The notes beneath the pieces are model-generated. The model saw nothing but the letters and a program-made list of their open reading frames with translations. It ran no database searches and was not told where the DNA came from. Positions 45,044-54,559 of a stretch of 64,000 nucleotides of DNA are shown piece after piece. Position 1 is the stretch's first letter; every line of letters begins with the position of its first letter. The stretch is from Roseovarius albus (GTDB taxonomy: Bacteria; Pseudomonadota; Alphaproteobacteria; Rhodobacterales; Rhodobacteraceae), in contig NZ_FWFX01000001.1 of assembly GCF_900172335.1 (NCBI RefSeq), positions 310,001 through 374,000 of the forward strand. Reading direction: 5' to 3'. The position numbers and the translations under genes were made by a program.

Positions 45044-46336
45044 TTAGGCCAGCGTCCCGTCGGCCCGCAGTGTGGTTTTACCACGCAGATATGGATGCAG
45101 AGCTTCTGGCAGCTTAACTGAACCATCCGCTTGTTGGCAATTCTCCAGCACCGCGATCAAACAGCGCCCCACGGCGAGGCCAGACCCATTGAGCGTATGC
45201 AGGAACTGTGGTTTGCCGCCATCTGCAGGCTTGAACCGTGCGTTCATGCGCCGGGCCTGAAAATCACCACAGACCGAGACCGAGCTGATCTCGCGGTATG
45301 TGTTTTGACCGGGCAACCAGACCTCAATATCATGGGTTTGACGGGCACCAAAACCGATATCGCCAGTGCACAGCACAACGGTGCGGTAGGCCAGACCTAG
45401 CCGCTCCAAAATGCCCTCTGCGCAGCCGGTCATTCGGTCCAGCTCTTCTCGGGATTTGTCGGGATGCGTGATTGACACCATTTCGACTTTTTCAAACTGG
45501 TGCTGGCGCAACATGCCTGCGGTGTCACGGCCTGCGCTGCCTGCCTCAGAGCGGAAACATTGCGTGTGCGCGACATAGCGGCGGGGGAGATAGCTTTCAT
45601 CTACGACCGAACTGTTGACAATGTTGGTCAACGTTACCTCGGCTGTGGGCACCAGCCACCAGCCGTTGGTGGTCTCATAGCTGTCTTCGCCAAACTTGGG
45701 CAGTTGTCCGGTGCCATACATCATCTCGGGGCGCACCAATACGGGCGTCCAGGTTTCCGTTAGGCCGTTTTCTTCAATATGTGTATCCAGCATGAACTGC
45801 GCCAGCGCGCGGTGAATGCGGACAACCCCACCGGACAAAACGACAAAGCGCGAGCCGCTGAGTTTTGCTGCCGTTTCAAAATCCATGCCCGGCTTGACCC
45901 CTTCGATGTCGAAGTGCTCTTTCGGGGTGAAATCAAACGTGCTGGGGGTGCCCCAGCGACGGATCTCGACATTATCTTCTTCATCCACGCCATCTGGTAC
46001 ATCATCAAACGGCAGGTTGGGCAGGCCCATCAGCAGATTTGTCAGTTGTTGATCCAGTTCCTTGGCCTCGGCTTGCATCTGCGCCACTTCAGCTTTCTTC
46101 TCACCCACCAGCGCGCGCAGGCGCTCGAATTCAGCCTCGTCACCTTTGGCTTTGGCCGCCCCAACTTCTTTGCTGGCTTTGTTCTGATCGGCTTGCGCCG
46201 TCTCGGCGGCATGAATGCGGGCGCGACGGGCCTCGTCAATTTTCAGGACCTCAGATGACACGCCACTCAACCCGCGACGGGCCATGATGGCGTCAAAGGC
46301 GTCAGGGTTTTCACGGATTGCGCGAATGTCGTGCAT
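45044..46336 (-). CDS. serS: Seryl-tRNA synthetase
   Basis: A 430-residue class II synthetase that charges tRNA-Ser and tRNA-Sec. The N-terminal coiled-coil arm spans about residues 30-105 (many Ala, Glu, Lys; [18 protein letters not shown]). Motif 2 is [21 protein letters not shown], and motif 3 is [10 protein letters not shown], in a catalytic core of normal length. A longer reading begins 33 codons upstream, but the start at 46336 ([15 protein letters not shown]) is the family N-terminus and has AGGA upstream. It is transcribed alone, convergent with the desaturase gene and divergent from yajC. Confidence 0.97.
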   Translation of the reverse strand: MHDIRAIRENPDAFDAIMARRGLSGVSSEVLKIDEARRARIHAAETAQADQNKASKEVGAAKAKGDEAEFERLRALVGEKKAEVAQMQAEAKELDQQLTNLLMGLPNLPFDDVPDGVDEEDNVEIRRWGTPSTFDFTPKEHFDIEGVKPGMDFETAAKLSGSRFVVLSGGVVRIHRALAQFMLDTHIEENGLTETWTPVLVRPEMMYGTGQLPKFGEDSYETTNGWWLVPTAEVTLTNIVNSSVVDESYLPRRYVAHTQCFRSEAGSAGRDTAGMLRQHQFEKVEMVSITHPDKSREELDRMTGCAEGILERLGLAYRTVVLCTGDIGFGARQTHDIEVWLPGQNTYREISSVSVCGDFQARRMNARFKPADGGKPQFLHTLNGSGLAVGRCLIAVLENCQQADGSVKLPEALHPYLRGKTTLRADGTLA

Positions 46337-46620
46337 TTTTCTTGGTCCTATGATTGATCGACTCGTTTGTTTGTGTATGCACCAGAAATCGCGAAGGGTG
46401 TAGGGTGGTTGGGTATCTTGCCGGTGAATAAGCAACGCTTTTTGCTGGTGGTGCCAAAATGTTCAGTTTCATCGGTCTAAGGTGCCGGCTCGCTGCTTTC
46501 CCGCCTTGCAAACCGGGCGGTTGGGGCCTAGGTTCCGTGCAACTTCGCAGGGACCTTTCTTGCGATTCAAGAATAAATTGCAAGGGCTATCCTTGCGCCT
46601 CAAGATAAGGAAGTTGCCCA

Positions 46621-46902
46621 ATGGAAGCTTTTGGCCAGTTTGTCCCGCTAATTCTGATCTTCGCCATCATGTGGTTCCTGCTGATCCGTCCGCAGCAAAA
46701 GAAGATGAAAGAGCATCAAGCGATGGTTGCAGCCCTGCGTAAGGGCGACAAAGTTGTCACTCAAGGCGGTATCCTGGGCAAGGTGACCAAGGTGAAAGAC
46801 GACAACGAAATCGAAGTTGAAATCGCCAGTGGTGTTCAGGTGTCTGTTGTTCGCAGCACGATCACGCAAGTGTTGTCGAAAACTGAACCAGCCGCAAGCT
46901 GA
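46621..46902 (+). CDS. yajC: Preprotein translocase subunit YajC
   Basis: A 93-residue single-pass membrane protein. The N-terminal helix FVPLILIFAIMWFLLIRPQQKKMKEHQAMV is the YajC signature, followed by a small beta domain (KGDKVVTQGGILGKVTKVKDDNEIEVEI). YajC associates with SecDF at the Sec translocon. The ATG has AAGGAAG nine bases upstream. SecDF starts 39 bases downstream, so the two form an operon, as in most bacteria. About 285 bases separate it from the divergent serS start. Confidence 0.96.
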   Translation: MEAFGQFVPLILIFAIMWFLLIRPQQKKMKEHQAMVAALRKGDKVVTQGGILGKVTKVKDDNEIEVEIASGVQVSVVRSTITQVLSKTEPAAS

Positions 46903-46941
46903 GTTAAACAACAATAATCAAACCGTTGAAAAGGCGGCATA

Positions 46942-49575
46942 ATGCTTCAAATCGACTTGTGGAAACGCATCGTGATCTGGGGCCTTGTCGCCCTCGGACT
47001 TCTTCTGGCGCTGCCAAACGGTTTCTATTCCCGTGTGGAAACCCGCAATGACGCCGTTGCGGCGTTGGAAATGGGCCAAACCGGGGCTGAGCTAGAGGCG
47101 CAAGCTGCGCAATGGCCCAGCTTTTTGCCGTCATCCTTGGTCAACCTTGGGCTTGATCTGCGCGGTGGGGCACATTTGCTGGCCGAGGTGCGCGTGGAAG
47201 AGGTCTATCAGGCCCGCCTTGAAGGCATGTGGCCCGATGTCCGTGATTTGCTGCGTCAGGAGCGTGACCGCATTGGCCCGATCCGTTTGCAGCCCTCAGA
47301 TGCGAATGAGCTTCGTGTCCGTCTGGTCGAAAAACCCGAAGAGATTGCCTATGCCGCCTCGCAGGTGCGGGGATTAGCCCGCCCGGTGACGAGCCTGACC
47401 GGTGTGGCCAGCAACGATATTGAAGTGACTACCGATGGCGCGGATATTATCATCCGGCTGAGTGAAGCCGAACGTCTGGCCATGGATGAACGCACCGTAC
47501 GTCAGGCGCTGGAAATCATCCGCCGCCGGATTGACGAGGTTGGCACACGCGAACCCACCATTCAGCGCCAAGGCGCCAGCCGGATCCTGATCCAGGTGCC
47601 GGGCATTGGAAGTGCGGCAGAGCTAAAAGAGATCATTGGCACCACTGCGCAACTGACCTTCCAACCGGTAGTTGGCCGGACATCTGACCTGGACGAACGC
47701 CCCGGGGCAGGTAATGAAATATTGCCGTCCATCGATGAAGAAGGTGTCTATTACATTCTTGAAAAAGCGCCGGTTGTGACTGGTGAAGAACTGGTCGACG
47801 CGCAACCTGATTTTGACCAGAATGGTCGTCCGGCCGTGTCCTTCCGGTTCAATCCCACAGGCGCGCGTAAATTTGGCGACTATACCGCCGAAAACATCGG
47901 GAACCCCTTTGCCATCGTGCTGGATGGTGAGGTGATCAGCGCTCCGGTGATCCAAAGTCATATCCCGGGTGGTTCGGGTATCATTACGGGCCGTTTCACC
48001 GTCGAAGAAAGCACCAACTTAGCCGTGCTCTTGCGCGCGGGTGCCTTGCCAGCAGGTTTGGACTTCCTCGAAGAACGGACGATCGGGCCTGAGCTTGGCG
48101 CGGACAGCATTGAGGCGGGTAAGATTGCCTGTATCGTCGCTTTTGCCATGGTGCTGGTTTTTATGGCTCTCAGCTATGGCACCTTTGGGATTTTCGCCAA
48201 TATCGCACTGATCATCAACGTTGGTTTGATCTTTGGCTTGCTCAGCATGCTTGGGGCGACGCTAACCTTACCGGGGGTTGCGGGGATCGTCTTAACCATC
48301 GGTATGGCGGTGGATGCCAACGTATTGGTGTTTGAACGGATCAAGGAAGAAATAAAATCATCCAAAGGTCCGGCACGGGCGATTGAATTGGGATACGAGA
48401 AGGCGCTGAGTGCGATCACTGACGCCAACATCACCACCTTTATCACTGCCGTGATCTTGTTTGCTATGGGCAGCGGCCCGGTGCGGGGTTTTGCCATTAC
48501 GTTAGGGATCGGGATCATCACCTCGGTTTTTACCGCGATCTTTGTGACACGCCTGATGGCTGTGATCTGGTTTGAACGCCGCCGGCCTAAGACCGTATTG
48601 CAAGGGAAATACCTGAGGCTGGTGCCTAAAAATACCAAATGGGATTTCTTCCGCCGCTGGCGGGTGTCCCTAGGCGTTTCGGCTGTTCTGATAGTCGTTG
48701 CTATGGCCTCCTTTGCCATTCAAGGCTTGAATTTTGGTATCGATTTCAAAGGCGGCACAACGATCCGTACAGAAAGCGCGCAACCAATTGATATTGGGGA
48801 ATATCGCTCTGCCATTCAGCCACTTGAATTGGGTGACGTCAGCATTACCGAAGTGTTTGATCCAACCTTTGACGAAGATCAGAACGTTGCAATGATCCGT
48901 ATTCAAGCACAAGACGGCGAAGAGGCGGTATCGGCAGATGTGACGCAAAATACTTTGAAAGCTTTGCAAACTGTTGACCCAGAATTGAAGTTCACATCCG
49001 TCGAAAGCGTCGGCCCCAAGGTGTCAGGAGAGTTGATCACAGCTGCTGTGATTGCTGTTGTTTTGGCGATTGGTGCGGTTCTGTTCTATATCTGGTTGAG
49101 GTTTGAATGGCAGTTTGCGGTCGGAGCCGTTGCGGCCCTGATTCACGACGTTGTGTTGACCATCGGGGTGTTCTCAGAACTGCAAATCCAGTTCGATCTG
49201 GCTATTATCGCCGCGCTGCTTACCATCGTAGGGTATTCTCTCAACGATACTGTAGTTGTGTTTGATCGGGTTCGCGAGAACCTGCGTAAATACAAACAAA
49301 AACCTCTGTCCGAAGTTCTGAACCTGTCGATCAACGAGACGCTGAGCCGAACGGTTATGACCTCGGTCACCACTTTGCTGGCCTTGCTGTCACTTTATGT
49401 GCTGGGTGGCGATGTGATCCGCGGATTTGTCTTCGCAATGATCTGGGGCGTGATCGTCGGGACATATAGTTCGATCTTTGTCGCCAGCTCGATCCTTCTG
49501 TGGTTGGGGGTAAAGCGCGATTGGTCAAAACCATCCAACAATGCGGGCAATCAGTACGCCAACATCGATGCTTGA
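46942..49575 (+). CDS. secDF: Fused protein-export membrane protein SecDF
   Basis: An 877-residue fusion of SecD and SecF, the proton-driven pair that pulls secreted proteins through SecYEG. The SecD half (1 to about 545) has LGLDLRGGAHLL, the large P1 periplasmic head and six helices starting near GKIACIVAFAMVLVF. The SecF half begins near LRLVPKNTKWDFFRRW, has LNFGIDFKGGT and a second six-helix set. The reading frame is continuous, and no stop or restart separates the halves, although many alphaproteobacteria have separate secD and secF. It follows yajC, and its end overlaps the tauE-like gene by eight bases. Confidence 0.96.
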   Translation: MLQIDLWKRIVIWGLVALGLLLALPNGFYSRVETRNDAVAALEMGQTGAELEAQAAQWPSFLPSSLVNLGLDLRGGAHLLAEVRVEEVYQARLEGMWPDVRDLLRQERDRIGPIRLQPSDANELRVRLVEKPEEIAYAASQVRGLARPVTSLTGVASNDIEVTTDGADIIIRLSEAERLAMDERTVRQALEIIRRRIDEVGTREPTIQRQGASRILIQVPGIGSAAELKEIIGTTAQLTFQPVVGRTSDLDERPGAGNEILPSIDEEGVYYILEKAPVVTGEELVDAQPDFDQNGRPAVSFRFNPTGARKFGDYTAENIGNPFAIVLDGEVISAPVIQSHIPGGSGIITGRFTVEESTNLAVLLRAGALPAGLDFLEERTIGPELGADSIEAGKIACIVAFAMVLVFMALSYGTFGIFANIALIINVGLIFGLLSMLGATLTLPGVAGIVLTIGMAVDANVLVFERIKEEIKSSKGPARAIELGYEKALSAITDANITTFITAVILFAMGSGPVRGFAITLGIGIITSVFTAIFVTRLMAVIWFERRRPKTVLQGKYLRLVPKNTKWDFFRRWRVSLGVSAVLIVVAMASFAIQGLNFGIDFKGGTTIRTESAQPIDIGEYRSAIQPLELGDVSITEVFDPTFDEDQNVAMIRIQAQDGEEAVSADVTQNTLKALQTVDPELKFTSVESVGPKVSGELITAAVIAVVLAIGAVLFYIWLRFEWQFAVGAVAALIHDVVLTIGVFSELQIQFDLAIIAALLTIVGYSLNDTVVVFDRVRENLRKYKQKPLSEVLNLSINETLSRTVMTSVTTLLALLSLYVLGGDVIRGFVFAMIWGVIVGTYSSIFVASSILLWLGVKRDWSKPSNNAGNQYANIDA

Positions 49576-50323
49576 GCTGATTACAGATGTCCTGGCATTG
49601 CCAGGACTAATTTGGTTAATCGTCGCGATTGGTTTTGCCGGGATTGTGCGGGGCTTTACAGGCTTTGGTACTGCCCTGATTTTTGTCCCGGTCGCAGGGA
49701 TATTCCTGCCGCCCGAGCAAGTGGTTGCGGTCATAACTCTGACCGGCATTGTCAGCATGTCAGCGCTGGTGCCGCGGGCTTGGGGGCAGGCGGATCGCAA
49801 GGAAGTGGGCGTTTTGGCCTTTGCGGCGTTGCTGACCGTTCCGGTTGGGATCATGCTGCTTAGGCAATTGGATCAAGTGACCGTGCGCTGGATGGTGACA
49901 GTGATAGCCTCGGTCACATTGGCGGCTTTGATCACAGGGTGGCGGTATTCAAGAAAGATCGACGCCAAGGGCCTTTTGGGTGTTGGCGGCGTTGCAGGTG
50001 TTGTTGGCGGGCTGACCGGCTTGACTGGGCCAATTGTGATCATGTTCTATCTGGCCGGGCAGGGCGCAGTGAAAACCATTCGGGCCAATACCATTTTGTT
50101 TCTTGCCGCACTTGATATTGTGATTGTTGCCAACCTTCTGCTTTCTGGAACGATTGAGTTGGGCACGCTTGTTTTGGCGATTGTTCTTGCTGTGCCGTAT
50201 TTCACAACAACACTGATCGGACAGGCGGCTTTTGACCCTAGCCAAGAGAAGTTCTATCGTTGGGCTGCCTATGCGGTGATCGGGGTGGCTGTACTGACGG
50301 GCCTGCCGCTTTGGGGAGTGTGA
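49568..50323 (+). CDS. TauE/SafE-family membrane transporter
   Basis: A 251-residue protein with about eight hydrophobic helices and the paired TauE/SafE motifs GIVRGFTGFGTALIFVP near residue 25 and GGVAGVVGGLTGLTGPIVIMF near 145. The family exports sulfite, sulfoacetate or related small organic anions. The ATG at 49568 lies inside the end of secDF; an earlier ATG at 49541 is possible but adds a non-family N-terminus. It sits between secDF and the Mth938-like gene with one base before the next start, so it is part of the transcript. The substrate is unknown; no sulfonate genes are adjacent here. Confidence 0.88.
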   Translation: MLELITDVLALPGLIWLIVAIGFAGIVRGFTGFGTALIFVPVAGIFLPPEQVVAVITLTGIVSMSALVPRAWGQADRKEVGVLAFAALLTVPVGIMLLRQLDQVTVRWMVTVIASVTLAALITGWRYSRKIDAKGLLGVGGVAGVVGGLTGLTGPIVIMFYLAGQGAVKTIRANTILFLAALDIVIVANLLLSGTIELGTLVLAIVLAVPYFTTTLIGQAAFDPSQEKFYRWAAYAVIGVAVLTGLPLWGV

Positions 50324-50324
50324 C

Positions 50325-50678
50325 ATGCGACTGAACGAGATCAACTACACAGAAGCATTGCCGATTGACGGCTATGGTCCAGGGTTCTTTCGGATCGGTG
50401 GGCAGGCGATTGAAGGGCCTATCTTTATCTCTGACGATGGAGTGCACACCTGGGACGGTTATGAAGATCGTGCGCTGCTACTGGATTTGGCTGAGCAAGT
50501 GGATGTCCTGTTCATTGGTACGGGCGCTGAAACGGAACATGTGCCAGAAGATCTGCGGGCGACGCTGGAAGGCTTGGGCATCGGAGTGGAGGCAATGAAC
50601 TCCCCTGCGGCCTGTCGAACCTATAACGTGTTGCTGTCCGAAGGACGCCGGATCGCGTTGGCCCTGCTGCCGGTCTAA
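50325..50678 (+). CDS. Mth938-like domain protein (NDUFAF3/DUF498 family)
   Basis: A 117-residue soluble protein. The fold is recognised from YGPGFFRIGGQAIEGPIFI, LLLDLAEQVDVLFIGTGAETEHVPEDLRATLEGLGIGVEAMNSPAACRTYNVLLSEGRRIALALLPV. The human relative NDUFAF3 helps complex I assembly; in alphaproteobacteria the gene is typically located between sec and ccm genes, as here. It begins one base after the tauE-like stop. Its molecular role in bacteria is not known. Confidence 0.92.
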   Translation: MRLNEINYTEALPIDGYGPGFFRIGGQAIEGPIFISDDGVHTWDGYEDRALLLDLAEQVDVLFIGTGAETEHVPEDLRATLEGLGIGVEAMNSPAACRTYNVLLSEGRRIALALLPV

Positions 50679-50743
50679 TCGGTCGCAGTGTTCTACGCCG
50701 TATCTGGCTTTTTCAAACATTCAGAATGGGATAAAGACGGATC

Positions 50744-51361
50744 ATGATGCTAGAGGTCTCAGATCTGTCTGTCACCCGTGGAGGTGTGAAGCTGCTTGAA
50801 GGTGTATCCTTTAAGCTGGCGGCGGGTCAGGCTTTGGTGCTGCGTGGGCCCAACGGTGTGGGCAAAACCTCTTTGCTGCGTACGGTGGCTGGTTTACAGC
50901 CTGCGCTTGGCGGCGCCATTCAATTTGAGCCAGACGGTTTTGCCTATGCCAGCCACGCAGATGGTATCAAGGCGACGTTGAGTGTCGAGGAAAACTTGAC
51001 GTTCTGGGCACAGATCTTTGGATCAAATGGTGTTGAGGCTGCGATGATGGCCTATGATTTGCGAACCTTGCGAGAGCGCCCCGCTGGCGCGTTATCCGCC
51101 GGACAGGGGCGTCGGTTAGGATTGGCCCGGTTGTTGGTGACCGGGCGGCCGCTTTGGCTGCTGGATGAGCCCACGGTGTCTCTGGATGCCGAAGCCGTTG
51201 GGATGTTTGCGCGGGCGATTAAAGCACATTTGCAAGCAGGTGGAGCGGCCCTGTTGGCGACACATATAGATCTGGGGTTGGAGGATCCGACGGTTTTGGA
51301 ATTGTCACCCTATAAAGCCAAAACCCCAGTCACCGACGATTTCGACGAGGCCTTCTTGTGA
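50744..51361 (+). CDS. ccmA: Cytochrome c biogenesis ATP-binding export protein CcmA
   Basis: A 205-residue ABC ATPase of the System I haem-handling pathway. Walker A is GPNGVGKTS (about 34-42), the signature [15 protein letters not shown], Walker B LWLLDEP and the switch His in ATHIDLGL. With CcmB and CcmC it drives release of holo-CcmE for cytochrome c maturation. Two adjacent ATG codons (50744, 50747) are possible starts. Its stop overlaps the GTG start of ccmB by three bases. It lies 65 bases after the Mth938-like gene and opens the ccmABCDG cluster. Confidence 0.95.
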   Translation: MMLEVSDLSVTRGGVKLLEGVSFKLAAGQALVLRGPNGVGKTSLLRTVAGLQPALGGAIQFEPDGFAYASHADGIKATLSVEENLTFWAQIFGSNGVEAAMMAYDLRTLRERPAGALSAGQGRRLGLARLLVTGRPLWLLDEPTVSLDAEAVGMFARAIKAHLQAGGAALLATHIDLGLEDPTVLELSPYKAKTPVTDDFDEAFL

Positions 51362-52014
51362 TCGCGCTTCTGATCCGTGATCTTAAACTGGCCCTGCGCG
51401 CCGGTGGGGGCTTTGGTCTGGCGCTGGCGTTTTTCCTGATCGTTGTCACATTGGTGCCATTTGGCGTTGGGCCCGATCCGGAACTGTTGTCCAAGATAGC
51501 GCCTGGGATTCTTTGGTTGGGGGCATTGTTGGCTTGCCTGCTATCACTGGATCGCATCTTTGCGTTGGATTGGGAAGATGGCAGTCTGGATCTGCTGGCG
51601 ACGTCGCCTTTACCATTGGAAGGTGTCGCGGCGATCAAGAGCTTTGGGCATTGGCTCACAACGGGGTTGCCGCTCATCCTTGCAGCCCCTTTGTTCGGCG
51701 TATTGATGAACCTTCCAGCAACGGGCTTCATACCGCTGATCCTGTCACTTACCCTTGGCACCCCGGCACTTAGCGTGATCGGGACCTTTGGGGCGGCTTT
51801 GACGGTGGGATTGAAGCGAGGGGGTCTGCTGCTCAGCCTGTTGGTTTTGCCGCTTTATGTGCCAACGTTGATCTTTGGTGCGCAGGTGGCTCAGCGTGGC
51901 GCGGAAGGGCTCTCGATAACCTCGCCCCTGTTGATGCTTGCAGGAATCACCTGCGGCACCATAGCGCTTTTGCCTTTTGCGGCGGCTGCGGTATTGAAGG
52001 CGAACCTGAGATGA
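51358..52014 (+). CDS. ccmB: Haem exporter permease CcmB
   Basis: A 218-residue membrane protein with six hydrophobic helices. Segments typical of CcmB are [61 protein letters not shown] and [27 protein letters not shown]. It forms the membrane part of the CcmAB(C) ABC complex. The start is GTG at 51358, overlapping the ccmA stop, and the stop overlaps the ccmC start (ATGA). This coupling implies equimolar synthesis. Confidence 0.95.
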   Translation: MIALLIRDLKLALRAGGGFGLALAFFLIVVTLVPFGVGPDPELLSKIAPGILWLGALLACLLSLDRIFALDWEDGSLDLLATSPLPLEGVAAIKSFGHWLTTGLPLILAAPLFGVLMNLPATGFIPLILSLTLGTPALSVIGTFGAALTVGLKRGGLLLSLLVLPLYVPTLIFGAQVAQRGAEGLSITSPLLMLAGITCGTIALLPFAAAAVLKANLR

Positions 52015-52775
52015 ATCAGAGACCCGAGCAAAAGAGGCCAGCGGTGAATTCAGTCTGGGAATACGCCAATCCGCGCAGGTTTATCGCCACCAGCGATCGG
52101 CTGATGCCATGGATCTGGGGTGGTGCAATTGCCTGCCTTGTTATCGGGTTAATCTGGGGCTTTTTCTTCACGCCGGATGACTACCGTCAGGGATCAACCG
52201 TCAAGATCATCTATCTGCATGTGCCGTCGGCGTTAATGGCCATTAACGCGTGGTTCATGATGCTGGTCACCTCGTTGATCTGGATCATTCGTCGCCACCA
52301 TGTCAGCGCCTTGGCAGCACGTGCTGCTGCCCCAGTGGGGTTGGTGATGACGCTAATTGCCCTACTGACCGGCGCGATCTGGGGGCAACCGATGTGGGGA
52401 ACCTGGTGGGCCTGGGACCCGCGGCTGACATCGTTTCTGATCCTGTTTCTGTTTTACCTTGGCTATATCGCGCTTTGGAGTGCGATTGAGAATGACGATA
52501 CGGCGGCGGATCTGACCTCGATCTTGTGTCTGGTAGGATCGGTCTTTGCAATTCTCAGCCGCTATGCGGTGAATTTCTGGAACCAAGGCCTGCATCAGGG
52601 AGCGTCGCTGAGCCTGGACAAAGAGGAAAACGTGGCCGACGTGTTTTACCACCCACTACTGTTTTCCATTGCGGGGTTTGTCTTGCTGTTTCTGGGGCTT
52701 GTGCTGTTGCGCACCCAAACCGAAATCCGCGCCCGCCGAATGCGGGCTCTGTTGGCACGGGAGCGTCTGCAATGA
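52011..52775 (+). CDS. ccmC: Haem-handling protein CcmC
   Basis: A 254-residue six-helix membrane protein. The periplasmic tryptophan-rich haem-binding motif is WGTWWAWDPRLTS (about 127-139), and conserved histidines lie at IYLHVPSA (about 70) and near VNFWNQGLHQGASL (about 195). CcmC loads haem onto CcmE. The N-terminal extension before the first helix ([24 protein letters not shown]) is normal for alphaproteobacteria. Stop and start overlaps with ccmB and ccmD are four bases each. Confidence 0.96.
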   Translation: MNQRPEQKRPAVNSVWEYANPRRFIATSDRLMPWIWGGAIACLVIGLIWGFFFTPDDYRQGSTVKIIYLHVPSALMAINAWFMMLVTSLIWIIRRHHVSALAARAAAPVGLVMTLIALLTGAIWGQPMWGTWWAWDPRLTSFLILFLFYLGYIALWSAIENDDTAADLTSILCLVGSVFAILSRYAVNFWNQGLHQGASLSLDKEENVADVFYHPLLFSIAGFVLLFLGLVLLRTQTEIRARRMRALLARERLQ

Positions 52776-52930
52776 TGCCGGAGCTTGGGAAATACGCCGC
52801 AACGGTTTTGTCGGCCTACGGGGTTTCAGTGGTGCTTTTGCTGCTGTTGGTCGGGGCCAGTATTTGGCGCGCCAAACAAGTCCGGGGGCAGCTTGAACAG
52901 ATTGAGCAAAGGATGAAGCAGGATGGCTAA
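52772..52930 (+). CDS. ccmD: Haem exporter protein CcmD
   Basis: A 52-residue single-pass membrane protein. ELGKYAATVLSAYGVSVVLLLLLVGASIWRAKQVRGQLEQIEQR shows the characteristic Tyr-x2-x-V-x-x-A-Y-G head, one helix and a charged cytoplasmic tail. CcmD is needed for release of holo-CcmE from CcmABC. It overlaps ccmC at its start and ccmG by eight bases at its end; its place in the order confirms the call despite its size. Confidence 0.92.
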   Translation: MMPELGKYAATVLSAYGVSVVLLLLLVGASIWRAKQVRGQLEQIEQRMKQDG

Positions 52931-53450
52931 GGTTTCACCTTTGATGTTGGCTCCACCGCTGATCTTTCTGGCACTAGCAGGCACATTCTATGTTGCGATG
53001 CAGAGAGAAAATCCAGATGAATTGCCGTCTGCGCTTGAAGGTAAAAAAGCCCCGGCGGTGCAGGTTGGAACTTTTGCAGACGCGCAGCCGTTCTCCGATG
53101 AAGATCTACGCAATGGTGAGGTGAAACTGGTGAACTACTGGGCCAGTTGGTGTGCTCCGTGCCGGGCAGAGCATCCTCAATTGGAGATTCTGGCGGATGA
53201 AGGCGTGCCGATCTATGGGATCAACTACAAAGACAAACCCTCACAGGCCGTTAGTTTCTTGGAAGAGCTGGGCAACCCCTATGCCAAACTTGGTACCGAT
53301 GACGGGCGTATGGCGCTGAATTGGGGGGTTTACGGCGTGCCGGAGACTTATGTGATCGATGGTGACGGGACAATACTGCTGCGCTTTGCCGGCCCGATCA
53401 CCAAAAGCATTCTGGAAAGCACCATTCGCCCGGCATTGCAGGCAGAGTAA
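52923..53450 (+). CDS. ccmG: Thiol:disulfide interchange protein CcmG (DsbE)
   Basis: A 175-residue membrane-anchored thioredoxin. An N-terminal helix (LMLAPPLIFLALAGTFYVA) is followed by a periplasmic domain with the redox motif WCAPC (about 77-81), preceded by VNYWAS, and the cis-proline segment YGVPETYVID. It reduces the CxxCH haem sites of apocytochrome c. ccmE, ccmF and ccmH are not in this window, so they must be elsewhere. It is the last gene of the operon. Confidence 0.95.
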   Translation: MAKVSPLMLAPPLIFLALAGTFYVAMQRENPDELPSALEGKKAPAVQVGTFADAQPFSDEDLRNGEVKLVNYWASWCAPCRAEHPQLEILADEGVPIYGINYKDKPSQAVSFLEELGNPYAKLGTDDGRMALNWGVYGVPETYVIDGDGTILLRFAGPITKSILESTIRPALQAE

Positions 53451-53456
53451 TCTAAC

Positions 53457-53582
53457 TTACTCTGGGTGAATGTTCGCCCGCAATTCTGTCGGCTTTTCGT
53501 GCTGATTGGCATCAACACCAGCGCCATAGACGGCGATAATCGCTAAAATGGCCACTTGTACTGCAATCAATGTTCCGCGCAT
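53457..53582 (-). CDS. Small single-pass membrane peptide
   Basis: A 41-residue frame: MRGTLIAVQVAILAIIAVYG, with one hydrophobic helix (about 4-21), then a polar tail ending ELRANIHPE. AAGGA lies eight bases before the ATG at 53582, which is the reason for calling it. A second in-frame ATG three codons earlier (53591) is closer to the same site. It converges on ccmG with six bases between stops. I do not recognise the family; it could be chance, since 41 codons is short. Confidence 0.5.
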   Translation of the reverse strand: MRGTLIAVQVAILAIIAVYGAGVDANQHEKPTELRANIHPE

Positions 53583-53710
53583 GTTCGTCATCCTTGTTTC
53601 ACTCCAGCAGAAATGGGGATGCGTGTGAATATTTAAAGGGACGGGTCTGCGGGTGAGCGCATTTTTGCTGTGCGCATGCACACAGGGCACGTGCGCCCTG
53701 ATGCTGGCGG

Positions 53711-54559
53711 TCAATCCAGCACTGCGATCTTGGTTGAATGTTTGCGGTTCTGAAACTGACGCCAGATAAAGGCGATGATGAACATTGCTGTCAGGATCAG
53801 AATGATGGTTGGCGCAGGAGCGCTGTCGATGAAAAAGCTGGCATAAGTACCTATCATCATTGCGAACATGCAGATCAGAACGGACAGCCAGAGCATGGTC
53901 GAGAATTTGCGCACCAACAGAAAGGCAATGGCGCCCGGGGCAATCAGCAATCCGATGGCAAGGATCAGACCCACAGCTGACAGAGTGGCCACGATAGTGA
54001 GCGAAAGGGCCGTCAGAAGGCCGTAATGCAACAGATTGACCGGCAGGCCTGCCGCGCGCGCCTGTGCCGGATCAAAGCTGTGCAACAGCAGATCATTCCA
54101 TTTCAGGAGTAGGGCGGCAGCGACGACCAGTGAAATAAGACCTGCTGAGATCAGTTCAGACTGATCAACACCCAGCATATTGCCATAGAGGATATGCATC
54201 AGGTCCACATCAGTTTTCGCTGCGACATAAAGCACGATGCCCAGCCCAAACATACCTGAGAAGACCACCCCCATCACGGTGTCTTGCTTCACGCGGCTAT
54301 TGCCCGAGAGATAGCCAGTGGTGATGGCACAGGTCATGCCAGCGGCAAAGGCGCCGATAAGTAAAGGCAGGCCAAACATATAGGCCAGAACGATACCGGG
54401 CAGAACCGCGTGGCTGACCGCGTCGCCCATCAACGCCCAACCTTTGAGTACTAGAAAGCAAGATAGGAGTGCCGCTGGAACCGAGACGATCAGTCCAATC
54501 AAAAAGGCGTTTTGCATAAAGCCGAACTGAAACGGCATGAGAAGTGTCTCAGCCATCAT
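53711..54559 (-). CDS. sitD: Manganese/iron ABC transporter permease SitD
   Basis: A 282-residue membrane protein of the ABC-3 permease family, with about eight helices. LLSCFLVLKGWALMGDAVSHAVLPGIVLAYMFGLPLLIGAFAAG is the family core, and LSAVGLILAIGLLIAPGAIAFLLV the second conserved segment. It pairs with SitC to form the channel for divalent manganese (and iron). Its start overlaps the sitC stop by four bases. Two consecutive, distinct permease genes distinguish Sit-type from the single-permease Znu systems. It is the last gene of the operon. Confidence 0.92.
   Translation of the reverse strand: MMAETLLMPFQFGFMQNAFLIGLIVSVPAALLSCFLVLKGWALMGDAVSHAVLPGIVLAYMFGLPLLIGAFAAGMTCAITTGYLSGNSRVKQDTVMGVVFSGMFGLGIVLYVAAKTDVDLMHILYGNMLGVDQSELISAGLISLVVAAALLLKWNDLLLHSFDPAQARAAGLPVNLLHYGLLTALSLTIVATLSAVGLILAIGLLIAPGAIAFLLVRKFSTMLWLSVLICMFAMMIGTYASFFIDSAPAPTIILILTAMFIIAFIWRQFQNRKHSTKIAVLD

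Noticed and set aside
53660..53700. Two small inverted repeats after sitD (around gtgcgcatgcacac and agggcacgtgcgccct)
   Set aside because: Stems are only about five bases and no T tract follows, so a terminator call was not justified.
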